NCBI RefSeq assembly: GCF_026262505.1
Contig: NC_067206.1
Location: 14,194,205 to 14,258,204, forward strand
Length of the DNA: 64,000 nucleotides
Reading direction: 5' to 3'
Source of the DNA: Trichomonas vaginalis G3
Taxonomy: Eukaryota > Parabasalia > Trichomonadida > Trichomonadidae
Made by a program: the position numbers and the translations under genes. A model generated the notes under the pieces. The model saw only the letters and a list, made by a program, of their open reading frames with translations. It was not told where the DNA came from and did not search any database. Shown here piece after piece: positions 29,082 through 39,410 of this stretch (position 1 is the first letter of the stretch; each line of letters opens with the position of its first letter).

Positions 29082-29662
29082 TTAGCAAATAAATTTTAAT
29101 GAAATGTTGTGGTCGTCAAATATTTTTATGACGTCTGGGAAACTATATTTTAAGTTCAACGTTTCACCTCCTTTCATAACGTATATCTTGTCAATGACAT
29201 TATATGAAACACCACAGCAAGCAATGTCGGTTCTATTTCTTTGATGTTTATATCGTCTGCCTCTGTCAAAAGTTTCAATAGTTCTTTCAAACTTCACGAG
29301 GTGCGATGACATATGAGTTCACTTTTACAGGGTTGTGCTCAACCAAGTTTAACATTATACCTAAAGCTTGACAAATCTTCTCCTGAGTTTGAAGTTTGTT
29401 TTTCAGTTGTTGGTAGTCGTTTCGAATATCTGCAAACAGAACTTAAGTCTCTGCTAACTTCAGGATATGTTGGTTGTTCTTTTACAGGAACTATTGTTAT
29501 ACCATCTTCGTCTTCGTATGGTTTCCCCACTTCAACATCTCTTTCTTTGACATTGACAACAACACTTTGACTGTTTGTTTGAGTTGGTGAATTTAACTTC
29601 ACATCTGCCACCGCCATTAAACCTTTTGAAACACTCACGCTTCTATTTTTCGGAAATGACAT
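29082..29662 (-). pseudogene. 194-aa-type protein, broken copy (Maverick B)
   Basis: Homologue of the intact gene 63113-63694 in element C, divergently paired with the gene at 29681 across an 18-bp gap. Broken in B. Confidence 0.75.
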
Positions 29663-29680
29663 TTTACTTAGAATAAAAAG
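29663..29680. promoter_or_regulatory. 18-bp divergent promoter
   Basis: TTTACTTAGAATAAAAAG lies between the start codons of the 194-aa-type gene and the plus-strand gene at 29681; it is identical at 63695-63712 in element C. Confidence 0.5.
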
Positions 29681-30100
29681 ATGGACGTATTTGAGTATCT
29701 CTTCGAATTGAAGCAAAACAAAGTTTACACACACAAACAATACAAGTTCATTGATAGAATAGTTCTTTATACAAACAATGGAAAATGTTATAGAATAGCA
29801 GTCTTTGCTGAACCTAAATATTTTCATAAAGCAAAGAAAGTTGGTATAACTGAGATGGTGAAAGTTCTTGACGTTGACAAAAATATAACAACAAAACTGA
29901 CCGATATTTCTAAAGGTAAGTTTATAATACAATTTTATGTCAAAACTGGCGTACTGTCAATATTTGACGGAGAGAAGTCAGTTCAAGAACAACTTACTGA
30001 CCTGCTGCCAAAATCTGCTCGATGGAAGCTGTCGTTATGCCAATCTGAGGAGCTCCAGCAGGTTTCATCGAACGAATCTTCAAAAGAGCATCTTCCGTGA
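29681..30100 (+). CDS. 139-aa frame, overlaps the capsid gene (Maverick B)
   Basis: Starts MDVFEYLFELKQNKVYTHKQ; the first ~100 residues are conserved in element C from 63713, where the gene continues beyond the window. In B the last third of the frame overlaps the 3' end of the major capsid gene on the other strand, so the C-terminal residues may not be native. Unknown function. Confidence 0.45.
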   Translation: MDVFEYLFELKQNKVYTHKQYKFIDRIVLYTNNGKCYRIAVFAEPKYFHKAKKVGITEMVKVLDVDKNITTKLTDISKGKFIIQFYVKTGVLSIFDGEKSVQEQLTDLLPKSARWKLSLCQSEELQQVSSNESSKEHLP

Positions 30101-31597
30101 AAAGTGCTATTGGTTTTGTAAACTTCTTTGCTTTCAATTCATTTGGACCGTCTCTGTCACCAGTATATTGTATTTGAACTGTACCAACAGTTGAAATACC
30201 ACCCATAAAGTCTTCTGAGTCAGCAAATGGAATGCCAAGCCAAAAGTTTGAACGGTCTCCATTTGTATATTGAGTTTTTTGACCTCCTGTATGAGTCCAT
30301 ACTTTCACATATGGCATAATAGAACTTTGCATTTCAGGGTTAATGGTTGTTGTGAAGTTGTTGTTAAAGTTCATAGCATCTAATGTCAAGTTGTATGACC
30401 TCATATCCTCAACTGTAGAATATTCTTCTCTTGGATAGTATTTGCCATCTATGTTTATATGGTATTTAATACCAGGGTTGTAGAAGCAAGAATAGTCATT
30501 TATAGTTCGTCTGAACAGTACAAACATAGTATCTGCATGTTTCATTGCAGTTGTTAAGGCAATATCTGTTCTTGCACCTGGGTCAGCACTTTGGTTTCCA
30601 ACTTCACCTGCAAAGTCTTTGACAGATATTTGGTGTATAGGGAACATAAGTGGAACTGCAATATATTTGGCAGCTAAAGCATTTGAAATATCTGGGTCCA
30701 ACATATAGACTGCAAGTCTGCTTTCTATTCTCTTGCATTCAAACTTTTCGCATGTGAACTTAACTGGGGTCCCAAGCAGTTCCAGCAGCATTGAAGTAGT
30801 AGTTTACTTCAGTGTTGAGGTTTGAGAAACCAAAGTCTAAGTCAACTTTGTCTTTGCAAAATTCGGCGAATGACGTTTGATTTGCTCCCACTACTTCTGT
30901 AAGAGTGAATGGGTCTTGTGTTGGTGCAATGACTAAGTTATTTTTGCTTGGAGTAAGTTCGATAGAAATTTTTCCTGCCCAGTTTGGTAAGTATCTTAAA
31001 AACCTGAAGATGAGGGAAAGATGACAAAGGAACTCTAAGTTTCAGTTTTACTTTGGTTACTGCTGCTGCAGTTTGTCCAGAAAGGTCAACATAAACTCCT
31101 GGAACGTTAGGGTCAAGTCTTCTTATTTTCTCAATAGTTGCATACTGGTGTTCTCTAGCTTGTGGTTGTACTGAGTTTCTCAAAGCGAACCATTCATAGT
31201 TTGCCCATGTTACTGTTTGAACTAAGTCAGAGTTAGAATATATCTTATATCCCATGAAAACTTCTGGAGCATATTGGTATCCGACATAGAAAATTCCATT
31301 GCAACCTTTCTTGTCAGACAACTTGGCAGAAGGTTTTATTTCAATGTCTTGTTCCACGTATAAGAAAGAGTTGTCAATAGAAATTATATGAAACCTGTCG
31401 CAAGCAATATCTACTGTTGTTGAAGAGCCTTCACCAAACTCACCTACATTTCCATAAGAAACAGCAGTTGTATATTCGTAAGTTCCAGGAACTATTTCTG
31501 ACCTTCTAATGGCATTGTCGCATTCGTTATACCATTCGGAAACATTTCCATTCATAGCATCCAAAACTGTTGGCGTTATATTCTGAGCGGCGTACAT
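29994..31597 (-). pseudogene. major capsid protein, double jelly-roll type, broken (Maverick B)
   Basis: The region encodes the large beta-rich protein expected as major capsid protein of Polinton-type elements; it starts MYAAQNITPTVLDAMNGN and is flanked by ATPase, penton-like and core-like genes. Trp- and Tyr-rich strands and the length of about 530 codons suit a double jelly-roll. Several breaks are present. The leader TATTTTTACTCATATGAA is of the structural-gene type. Confidence 0.7.
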
Positions 31598-31629
31598 TTC
31601 ATATGAGTAAAAATATAGAATAGTTGGAT

Positions 31630-33900
31630 TTATATGTCATAATAGAACCCACGTGGACCAAGCTTTACTTTCTTGCTGACTGGGTTTTTAACTCTTCTTT
31701 TTCCTTCATTGCCCTCTGCTTGAAGTTGTTGCATCTTTGCATTATGTTCATCTAGTATGTTGCAAATTTCCCATGTCCTTTTTGCCTTTTGGCTCTGGTC
31801 GCCCATCTCAGGTAACCTATATCCTAGAAAGAGTTTGTCATAGTCTGTATTTGAGTCTTTGCTTATTGTTTGCATGACTCTTTCCTGAGTTTCTGGTTCA
31901 AGCTCTTCAAACAGTGCCTGTCCATATGGAATATGCTCGTTTCCAAATATATGTTTTTGTAGCCATTCTGGTTTTCTTTCCATGTTACCAATTATATCTT
32001 TTGTGAATGGGAAAGCTTTTACCCAATCTTTCAGTCTTGCGTCGTTTATTTCTGTAGTTGGTTTTATTTTGTCAAGGAACATGTTTTTCAATACTAACAT
32101 TTCTTTGGTACTGTCCATTTGAGTTTTCTTAAATATTCATCCCTTCTCGTTCATTGTCTGCAAAGTAAGTTTTTATGACATTTTTAAACTTTCGTTTGCA
32201 AGGTCATGTACAATAGGTTCTCTTCCTTCGCCCTCCCTAACTTTCTTTCTAAACTCTTCACCAAATATACATCTCTATGGTTCTGTGTAGTTCTTTGAGA
32301 TAAATGTTTTAGAACGTCAGGTGTTATATTTCCATCAGCCATGTTCATTTCATACTGGTCCAAAATATCTGCATCTTTTCATATCTTTCAATGGCATTAA
32401 AGCCGCGCTGAAAATACCAGCTATATCTGGTTCACCATTGACTTCCATTGCGTCTACAACTTCTTGGAATTGTGGTGTGTTTATGAACCACCTATCTGGA
32501 TTAGCTTTATGAACCCCATCTCATTGTAGTTCCATCGTCTGCAGAAACAAAAGTAGGTTTGTTTCCATCTTGGCTAGGTTCTGAATACTTTAAACAATGT
32601 TTCATTTCTATATGTTTTCTTGAAATTTCCTTTTTATTTTCACCGAGTTCATCCGAAGATTGAACGTTAAATGCTCGTAAGTAAAAAGGGTTGTTGTATT
32701 TGTGTACATTTTCTTTCAGTACTTTCATTCTATGCTGAATATTTTCATCTGGTGTTGGAGTCTTTTGTATGTCGGCAAACAATTTTTCGATATTCTTCTA
32801 CTATGTCAGCCGAATCTTTCTTAGACTCTTGGAAAGATTCCATATTCACCTCATGCTCTTGTTGAGGGTCAAGATTTTTCGGCTGTTCCAAATCTTCATC
32901 TAGTTCTGTGAAGTTAGTTTCCAAAGGAGTGACTTGTTCGTTTCCTTCAGGCTCTTCTAGCTGTTGTTGCTGAACTATTTCTTCCATGTCTGGTTGTATC
33001 TGAACTTCTTCCTGTGGAGTTTCTTGTACCTCATCTGCTGGCTTTCATATATTCCGTTTTTAACAAGTTCCCTATTTAAGTCATCCGCATTCATAACCCT
33101 TTCTTCTTTCGTTCCTTCTCTATTTTTTACGCGTTTCATGAAGATAGTTGAATTGTCATTTATCTCTGACACCAAATATCTCGGAGTAAATTCATCCATG
33201 TCATTTGATGATATGCTATTAAATCATATCCCTTAGCGAGCTTGTATTTTCCAGGTTTGAAATTATATCCGATTTGGTGCTGAGCCATAAAGCTAAATAG
33301 ATTCGGGTCAGTATTTCCATCCTTGAACTTTCGAATAGCTTCTTTATATCTGTCACTAAAGTCAAGAGTATCTGGGTAACCATAATTTTCCTTAAGCATT
33401 TTTAAGAATTCTTGGTTTCCTTGTTCTCCTCTCTTTATGTCCTTGCTTGTTTGTGGTTGTTGTGGTGCAAGTGTTTTGAACTGTTGGTTGTGGTGCAGTG
33501 TTTTGAACTGTTGGTTGCTGTGCAGTGTTTTGAACTGTTGGTTGTGGTGCAGTGTTTTGAACTGTTGGTTTTGGTGCATGCCTATGTCTGTGTCCATGTG
33601 ACGATGTAAATGTTTTAGGTAGTCCTGGTGCAGGTGCTTCTCTTGGAGGGTTTGTGGTATATAAGTTCCACTAGCTAGTATATAAGTTCCACCAGCTGGC
33701 ATATAAGTTCCACCAGCTGGCACATATGTTCCATCTGCAGCATAATGTCCTACCTGACTTTTCGTTTTTAAGAAAGCATTTACTAGGTCTGTTTTGGTCT
33801 GTTGTAACTCTTTTTCTTGACTTTTCACAACAGTTGCTCTAACGGCGTCATAGGCACTTTGAACTGCCTGTCTCGTTGCTGCATCTGTTATTTTCGTCAT
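31630..33900 (-). pseudogene. large Gln/Glu-rich structural-type gene, broken (Maverick B)
   Basis: Minus-strand coding DNA with a basic conserved end (KKVKLGPRGFYYDI), an acidic Gln/Glu-rich middle and a front part with two in-gene repeats: about four units of NQQFKTLHH (33470-33575) and units of GGTYMPA (33655-33740). It contains several breaks. No polymerase or protease motif was seen. A scaffold or long structural protein is a guess. Confidence 0.55.
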
Positions 33901-33937
33901 ATTTTGTGCTACTTCTTTTAACTCTTTGTCGAAACCT

Positions 33938-34876
33938 TCAGACTTCAGTTTTCTTTCCAGATGAGAAGTCGTTCACTAGTTTCACCTTACTATGAAGAGC
34001 TTCGAAGGCGTTCTTAAAGTCAGCATTTGTTAAAGCTTCATTTGAACTATCTTCATCCGCTTGTATTTTTGTCCTTATTGACCCTATAAGCTGGGCTGCT
34101 TTAGCGTTGGCTTGGGCATCTAACCAGTCATTGTTAGCTTTTATATATTCTGCGCTTTTCATTGCCTTTTGCATGGCTGCGTCGTTATTTTTACTTTCTT
34201 GTGCTAAGTTTTCATACTGTACGGTTTGGTTTTGCAACTGTAAAAGTTTTTCTGCCTTTACATTTGCTTCAACTTCTTTTTTATACTCATCGCTATCCAT
34301 ATATGTCTTCAGGGCTTTTTGTTTTATTTCTTCATCTTTCAGTACTTTATATTGAGTAGTATGGTTTTTCAAATTTATGACATCTTGTTCCATTTTTGCT
34401 ACTTCTGCTGCTTTTTCTGACACTTTTTTCGCATATTCCTCTGTACTTAGTTCTTTCAGTTGTTCTTCTTTCTTCTTTTTCTCTACGTTTAACTCATTGA
34501 GTTTCTTTGTGTGTCTGTCATATTCTAGTTTCTTTTCGTTTTCACTTATTTGCTTCTGTATGTCTATGTTTGACTTTTTGACATCTGTTATTTGATTTTT
34601 GAGTGAACTCAAATTCATTTGACTTTGAGGGTTATAAGCTGTTCCGTCTGCAGCTCCACCATAGCCTGCCATTTTCGCTAAAAGTGCCGCTCTTAAACCT
34701 CCACTCTGTGCACCAATGACTCGGTTTAAAAGCATAGGATTGCTTGACATTTGTTGCAACATAGTGGGGTCATTCATTATTTGTTGTTGCAATTGTTGTT
34801 GTGGTGTCAGTTTTACTATTGGATGTTTCAATGCTCTCTTCCTCTTACGTATATTCTTACGTAGCTTACGTGGCAT
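33938..34876 (-). CDS. basic core-like protein with coiled coil (Maverick B)
   Basis: A 312-residue protein starting MPRKLRKNIRKRKRALKHPI, strongly basic like virion core peptides, then a Gln-rich stretch, then AALLAKMAGYGGAADGT near residue 75, which fits the (M/I/L)xGx-G pattern cut by adenain-type proteases, then a long charged coiled coil to about residue 280. The start is chosen at the basic segment; the frame extends 23 codons upstream into terminal-repeat DNA. A DNA-condensing or scaffold role is inferred. Confidence 0.55.
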   Translation of the reverse strand: MPRKLRKNIRKRKRALKHPIVKLTPQQQLQQQIMNDPTMLQQMSSNPMLLNRVIGAQSGGLRAALLAKMAGYGGAADGTAYNPQSQMNLSSLKNQITDVKKSNIDIQKQISENEKKLEYDRHTKKLNELNVEKKKKEEQLKELSTEEYAKKVSEKAAEVAKMEQDVINLKNHTTQYKVLKDEEIKQKALKTYMDSDEYKKEVEANVKAEKLLQLQNQTVQYENLAQESKNNDAAMQKAMKSAEYIKANNDWLDAQANAKAAQLIGSIRTKIQADEDSSNEALTNADFKNAFEALHSKVKLVNDFSSGKKTEV

Positions 34877-34909
34877 TTTAAGTGAAGTTAAAAAGCGGTT
34901 TTTGACAGA

Positions 34910-36138
34910 TGTTTTATTGTGACTTCTTCGTAAATGTTTTGTCAAGACTTCTTCGTAAATGTTTTGTCAAACATGAACGTAAATGTTTTGTTGAGATTTC
35001 TTCGTAAATGAGTGTAAATGAACCAAAAATAATGTTTAGGTGAAGAGGTGAGATTTCACCTCTTTTTTCACCTCATTTCTCACCTCTTGAATTTTCATGA
35101 ATTTCTTCGTAAAGACTTTGTTAAGACTTCTTCATCTAATTTCTCATGAACTTTCTTGTCTATGTTTTGTCAAGATTTCATCGTAAAGACTTTGTTGAGA
35201 TTTCTTCGTAAATGACCCTAGTAGTATATTTTTGGTGTAAATTTCATGATTTTCGAGAGGGTGAAAAAAGAGGTGAAAAAACAGGTGAAATCTCACCTCT
35301 TCACCTAAACATTATTTTTGGTGTAAATTTCATGAAAATTCAACGGGTGAAAAAAGAGGTGAAAAAACAGGTGAAATCTCACCTCTTCACCTAAACATTA
35401 TTTTTGGTGTAAATTTCATGAAAATTCAACGGGTGAAAAAAGAGGTGAAAAAACAGGTGAAATCTCACCTCTTCACCTAAACATTATTTTTGGTTCATTT
35501 ACACTCGTTACGAAGAAGTCTTGACAAAACATTTACGAAGAAGTCTTGACAAAGTCTTTACGATGAAGTCTTGACAAAGTCTTTACGATGAAGTCTTGAC
35601 AAAGTCTTTACGATGAAGTCTTGACAAAGTCTTTACGATGAAATCATGACAAATTCACGAGGTGAAAAAAGAGGTGAAAAAACAGGTGAAATCTCACCTC
35701 TTCACCTAAACATTATTTTTGGTTCATTTACACTCGTTACGAAGAAGTCTTGACAAAACATTTACGAAGAAGTCTTGACAAAACATTTACGAAGAAGTCT
35801 TGACAAAACATTTACGAAGAAGTCTTGACAAAACATTTACGAAGAAGTCTTGACAAAACATTTACGAAGAAGTCTTGACAAAACATTTACGAAGAAGAAG
35901 TCTTGACAAAACATTTACGATGAAATCATGACAAAACATGAAAACATATATATTTTGTGAAAAGCTCCTGGAAGACCCGTATATAAAAACTTCATTTATG
36001 TGGGCTAGAAGGGGCGCAGCCCCTGGAAGCCCACCCCAAGAAAAAAAAAACTTCATTATACTCATTCATCCTCAGGGCTAGAAGGCACGAAGTGCCTGGA
36101 AGCCCCACTCCCTTTTTTTTTTTTTTTTTTTTTTTTTT
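34910..36138. repeat. right terminal repeat of Maverick B
   Basis: Read inward from the T-run (36113-36138) it repeats the terminal hairpin GGGGCTTCCAGGCACTTCGT, then a second, variant terminus around 36005-36040 with inner stem GGGGC/GCCCC like element A, then 24-bp arrays (about 35505-35940) and four dyad modules (35040-35480, 35660-35710). The stacked double terminus suggests recombination between element ends. Confidence 0.8.
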
Positions 36139-36144
36139 CGTTTA
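36139..36144. repeat. target site duplication of Maverick B, right copy
   Basis: CGTTTA directly after the T-run, equal to 11885-11890. Confidence 0.85.
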
Positions 36145-36441
36145 GTATTATTTTTCAAAAACTAAAGTAATAACGGAAAATAATTAAAGAAATAAAGTCC
36201 CAAAGTTGGACAAAACTTGAAAATCATATGACTTCTTCAATTTTTGCAGCTACCTCTGGCATGCAACATATTGAATTTGATATGTACCTGATGTAACGGC
36301 ACAATTTAGATTCGAATTTATATAAAAAATGGAAATCCTATAAGCGAATTTGCAGGAAATAGTTGCCTTTTGTCTGCAGATTAAATCGATGAAGTTTCAT
36401 TTTTTTCGAAAAAAAGTCAAGTTCGAAGGTACCAAAATCGA

Positions 36442-36489
36442 TGTCAAAAAAATTCTGAAGTTTACTTACAGACTACAGTGCAGCCTTAA
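36442..36489. repeat. right terminal inverted repeat of the TTAA transposon
   Basis: TGTCAAAAAAATTCTGAAGT through GTGCAGCC to TTAA, the perfect reverse complement of 10535-10582. It proves that Maverick B lies inside this transposon. Confidence 0.9.
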
Positions 36490-36537
36490 TAATTTGAACC
36501 GCAATTTTAATTTCTGCACTTTTTTGTCGACCTTATT

Positions 36538-36643
36538 TTTAAGGGTGCACTTACGCCCCTATGACAGGGCCTTCAAATGGTGCTTAACGCCAGTTGTCAT
36601 AGATTTGAATTAAAGTCAGATAGGCGAAAGTGCAGCCTTAAAA
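36538..36643. mobile_element. ~100-bp MITE with TTAA ends
   Basis: Left end TTAAGGGTGCACTTACGCC and right end, read inward, TTAAGGCTGCACTTTCGCC, are near-perfect inverted repeats around a short core. The first bases match the ends of both larger TTAA elements in this window, so they form one family with a common TTAAGGSTGCAC tip. Confidence 0.65.
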
Positions 36644-36655
36644 CAATACAGAAAT

Positions 36656-36916
36656 CTGAGTAATAATAATAAAGATACTATTGAAATCCTTATTTCATAT
36701 TGTATATATGGGTAAACCACTCTTTATATTGCAGCTAGGGAAAAAATAGTAAAGAATCAGTCGAAGTTCTTATTTCACATGATGTTAATGCTAATGAAAA
36801 GAATAATAATGGAGAAACCATACCTCATTATTCAGTACGTAATGATTGTTAAGTAACTGCTGAACTACTTATTTCATATGGAATAAATGAAAAAGATATT
36901 TAGCAAAATGATAAGG
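36656..36916 (+). pseudogene. ankyrin-repeat protein fragment
   Basis: Translations give NNNKDTIEILISY, then TTLYIAAR, then KESVEVLISHDVNANEKNNN and VTAELLISYG, the ankyrin pattern of the very large T. vaginalis ankyrin (DUF3447-type) family. Stops occur after YCIYG and after VRND, and a +1 frame change lies near 36750, so this host gene is decayed. About three repeats remain, with no start or end. The TTAA element at 36935 was inserted directly after it. Confidence 0.75.
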
Positions 36917-36934
36917 GTGTATATAAAGTGTTAA

Positions 36935-37974
36935 GGGTGCACACGAGAGGATCATGTAAACTTCAGAATTTAGAACCTTATTTTTAGGCATTATCTTGGC
37001 TACCTATTTAGGCTCGAAAAGCAAAACATATCAAAAAATACAACTTGACTCCATTATGACCCTTTCATGGAGGTAGTTTTTATCCGCTAGTATTTTCCCT
37101 TTGAATCTCTTTACAATTCGAAATCAAATTCAAAACTCAGTAGAAGAAAGGAAGAATCGACTTACTACGGTTGTAATACGAATAAATACATATATTTAAT
37201 TATTTTTATTTACATAATAATTGTTTGAAGCTCATATTCCAACAAATTTTTAAATAAAAACATTAAAATGTTGAAAATGTTCATATATTTTAATAGGGTT
37301 TTGGCACTTTATTGAGGAATTACTACATACATAGTCGAACTGAACTTGATATTTTGAAATTTAAATTATTTATCAAAATTAAAATTTAACTTGAAATTTA
37401 TAATTATTTAGTCATATTTTGCATAATTCTAAGTAGATTTTGTAAAAAATCAAGAAAGAAAAATTTTAACGTGCTTTATTTTTTCTTTTTTATAATAATA
37501 CATATTATTATATAATTAACATATTCATAATGTTTCACCCTTTCAAAAATATAATCCTCCTCCTCTCAAATAAACGTACATACGGGTGGCCTCTTTTTTC
37601 AAAAAATTAAAATTTGAAATTTTGGGCTCAAATATTAGAGATTTTTTCAACCTTCAACGATATATGTTGTCTATATCAGACCTCCTTTCTTTTTGATACT
37701 TAACATTGTTCCTAAATCTTAGCCGTTAAGGCTGTTCTGAAAATATTTTTTTTCGAAAAAATTCGAAAAAAATTCTTAAAATTCAAAAATCCCTTAATTC
37801 CTGAGGATTTTGGAAAAAAGTTTTTACATGAACATGTGTATATTATATGAAGTATATTGATAAGGTAAAAATCAAATTTTATTGCATATTCATCGAGAAA
37901 ATAAACTAACGAATCCCTCAAAATTGAGAGGGTAATCCTCCTCCTCTCAAATAAACGTACATACGGGTGCACCC
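36935..37974. mobile_element. TTAA-flanked DNA transposon, uninterrupted copy 1
   Basis: TTAA (36931-36934 and 37975-37978) flanks an element with 8-bp ends GGGTGCAC/GTGCACCC. At 1040 bp with no transposase frame it is non-autonomous. A second copy at 39075-46127 carries three later insertions; comparing the two defines all nested boundaries. Confidence 0.8.
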
Positions 37975-38249
37975 TTAATTATTATTACATAAATTCCAAA
38001 ATTGCGATGTAAATCAAAATATCTTAAAATTGTCCTCTTATGTCTCACGAATCAAAATTCAATAAATTATCAAGCATAAATTATTGCCTTCCATTAAACA
38101 GTATACCTCAATTTTATAATGCTTTATAAAAAAGTGTATTTTAAATCAAAATTTTGTAATAAAAAATATTTTATTAAATAAAAAATAGGGATTTCTATGT
38201 AATAAGGAAATTTTCGATTAATAATTCTAATGTATATTTAACACGTTGC
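37975..38249. other. AT-rich spacer downstream of the nucleoplasmin-like gene
   Basis: About 275 bp between the TTAA element and the stop codon of the minus-strand gene; nothing else recognised. Confidence 0.5.
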
Positions 38250-38651
38250 TTACTTTTCGTGAGCTTCCTCTTCTTCCATTTGGGCCATTTCCTCATTTAA
38301 TGCTGTATCATCATAAACACCGCTAAGAACAACATCACCTCCGTCGCAACCGAAAAGGACATCATTGACTTCGCTGAAAATAAGAGTAGTGGAATAAGTT
38401 GATTTCTTCTTTGGATAAAGAATTGCGATGTTAGTTTCAGCAACATCTGTAACTGTTGTATCTGTTTCATCATCTATCTTGTCCATTCTAATAATTTCTG
38501 TAAGCATTTCTACTAAAATTTTATCGGATTTTTCATCAACGGCTTGAATCTGCTGAAGAGAAAAACGGCTACCTTTTGGAACTGGTGGTCTTTCTGGTTT
38601 TCCAGAATGAATTGTCATTGTCCACCATTTTTCTACAATAAATTGTTCCAT
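38250..38651 (-). CDS. nucleoplasmin-like domain protein, probable histone chaperone
   Basis: A 133-residue host protein whose core follows the nucleoplasmin-like fold found in nucleoplasmins and in the N-terminus of nuclear FKBPs: WWTMTIHSGKPERPPVPKGS (residues 10-29), FSLQQIQAV, then an acidic insert, then TTLIFSEVNDVLFGCDGGDV and VVLSGVYDD. It ends with an acidic tail (MAQMEEEEAHEK) of the kind that binds histones. No FKBP catalytic domain follows. Nucleoplasmin-like proteins form pentamers that store or deliver histones; this role is inferred. The gene is intact although transposons lie on both sides. Confidence 0.7.
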   Translation of the reverse strand: MEQFIVEKWWTMTIHSGKPERPPVPKGSRFSLQQIQAVDEKSDKILVEMLTEIIRMDKIDDETDTTVTDVAETNIAILYPKKKSTYSTTLIFSEVNDVLFGCDGGDVVLSGVYDDTALNEEMAQMEEEEAHEK

Positions 38652-39070
38652 AATTTTTTTATGAATTTTTTGTTACCCTTATATCGGCGCGTAGTGCGCA
38701 GTTACAATAATAGAAGACACTAGAAAAAATATCGGAGGAACATTCAAATGAATGATTGTAACAATAAATATAGAAGTTTTTATATTATTCATGTAGAATT
38801 ATATTTGGGATATGTTTGAGACAAAAAACTGAAGCCCCATTCAAATCTCACGTTTCTGCCATTAGCAACCCCTAAAATTATAGCTAATTTTCATAAGAAT
38901 AAATGGTGAATTTGTAGGGAATTTATAATTTAAAAAAAATAGTCAAAAATTTAAGGGTGCCCGATTGACGATAGACCACCCTCAGAACTATTATCTGAGA
39001 TATAGGGATATTAACATTTAGGTAGCTCATACATATGAGTAGTATCTATTTTTGGAGAAAACTTAAAAAG
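38652..39070. other. gene-free region upstream of the nucleoplasmin-like gene
   Basis: About 420 bp with the promoter of the minus-strand gene. A single TTAAGGGTGC-like tip near 38951 may be another transposon end; no partner was identified. Confidence 0.4.
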
Positions 39071-39410
39071 TTAAGGGTGCACACGAGAGGATCATGTAAA
39101 CTTCAGAATTTAGAACCTTATTTTTAGGCATTATCTTGGCTACCTATTTAGGCTCGAAAAGCAAAACATATCAAAAAATACAACTTGACTCCATTATGAC
39201 CCTTTCATGGAGGTAGTTTTTATCCGCTAGTATTTTCCCTTTGAATCTCTTTACAATTCGAAATCAAATTCAAAACTCAGTAGAAGAAAGGAAGAATCGA
39301 CTTACTACGGTTGTAATACGAGTGTGGTAGAATTTACGAAAAAGTGACACTAGAAAAAGTGACACTTAACCTTAAATTACCAAACACTATTTTTTGATTG
39401 TATTTTGTTA

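Larger units (their letters stand above)
11891..36138. mobile_element. Maverick/Polinton-type element B, both ends present, broken
   Basis: A 24.2 kb capsid-bearing element bounded by CGTTTA duplications and by inverted terminal repeats that begin with an A-run (41 A at left, 26 T at right) and a G-rich hairpin. It carries a Dam-like methyltransferase, fibre, integrase, two HNH genes, KilA-N genes, packaging ATPase, penton-like protein, major capsid protein and a basic core-like protein. No family-B polymerase, helicase or adenain-type protease was recognised. It is a fossil with roughly a dozen or more breaks spread over about eight genes. High identity to element C suggests recent insertion. 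Confidence 0.9.
10539..36485. mobile_element. TTAA-flanked non-autonomous DNA transposon split by Maverick B
   Basis: Removing Maverick B (11891-36138) and one copy of its CGTTTA duplication leaves an element of about 1.7 kb with 44-bp perfect inverted repeats and TTAA on each side. TTAA target duplications are typical of the piggyBac and Kolobok superfamilies; the exact superfamily is not decided here. No transposase frame is visible in 10583-11890 or 36145-36441, so it is non-autonomous. It also hosts the hairpin-cluster element at 10741-11324. Confidence 0.8.

Noticed and set aside
36350-36613. 87-aa frame near the TTAA element right end
   Set aside because: It crosses the transposon terminal repeat and a MITE and matches nothing.
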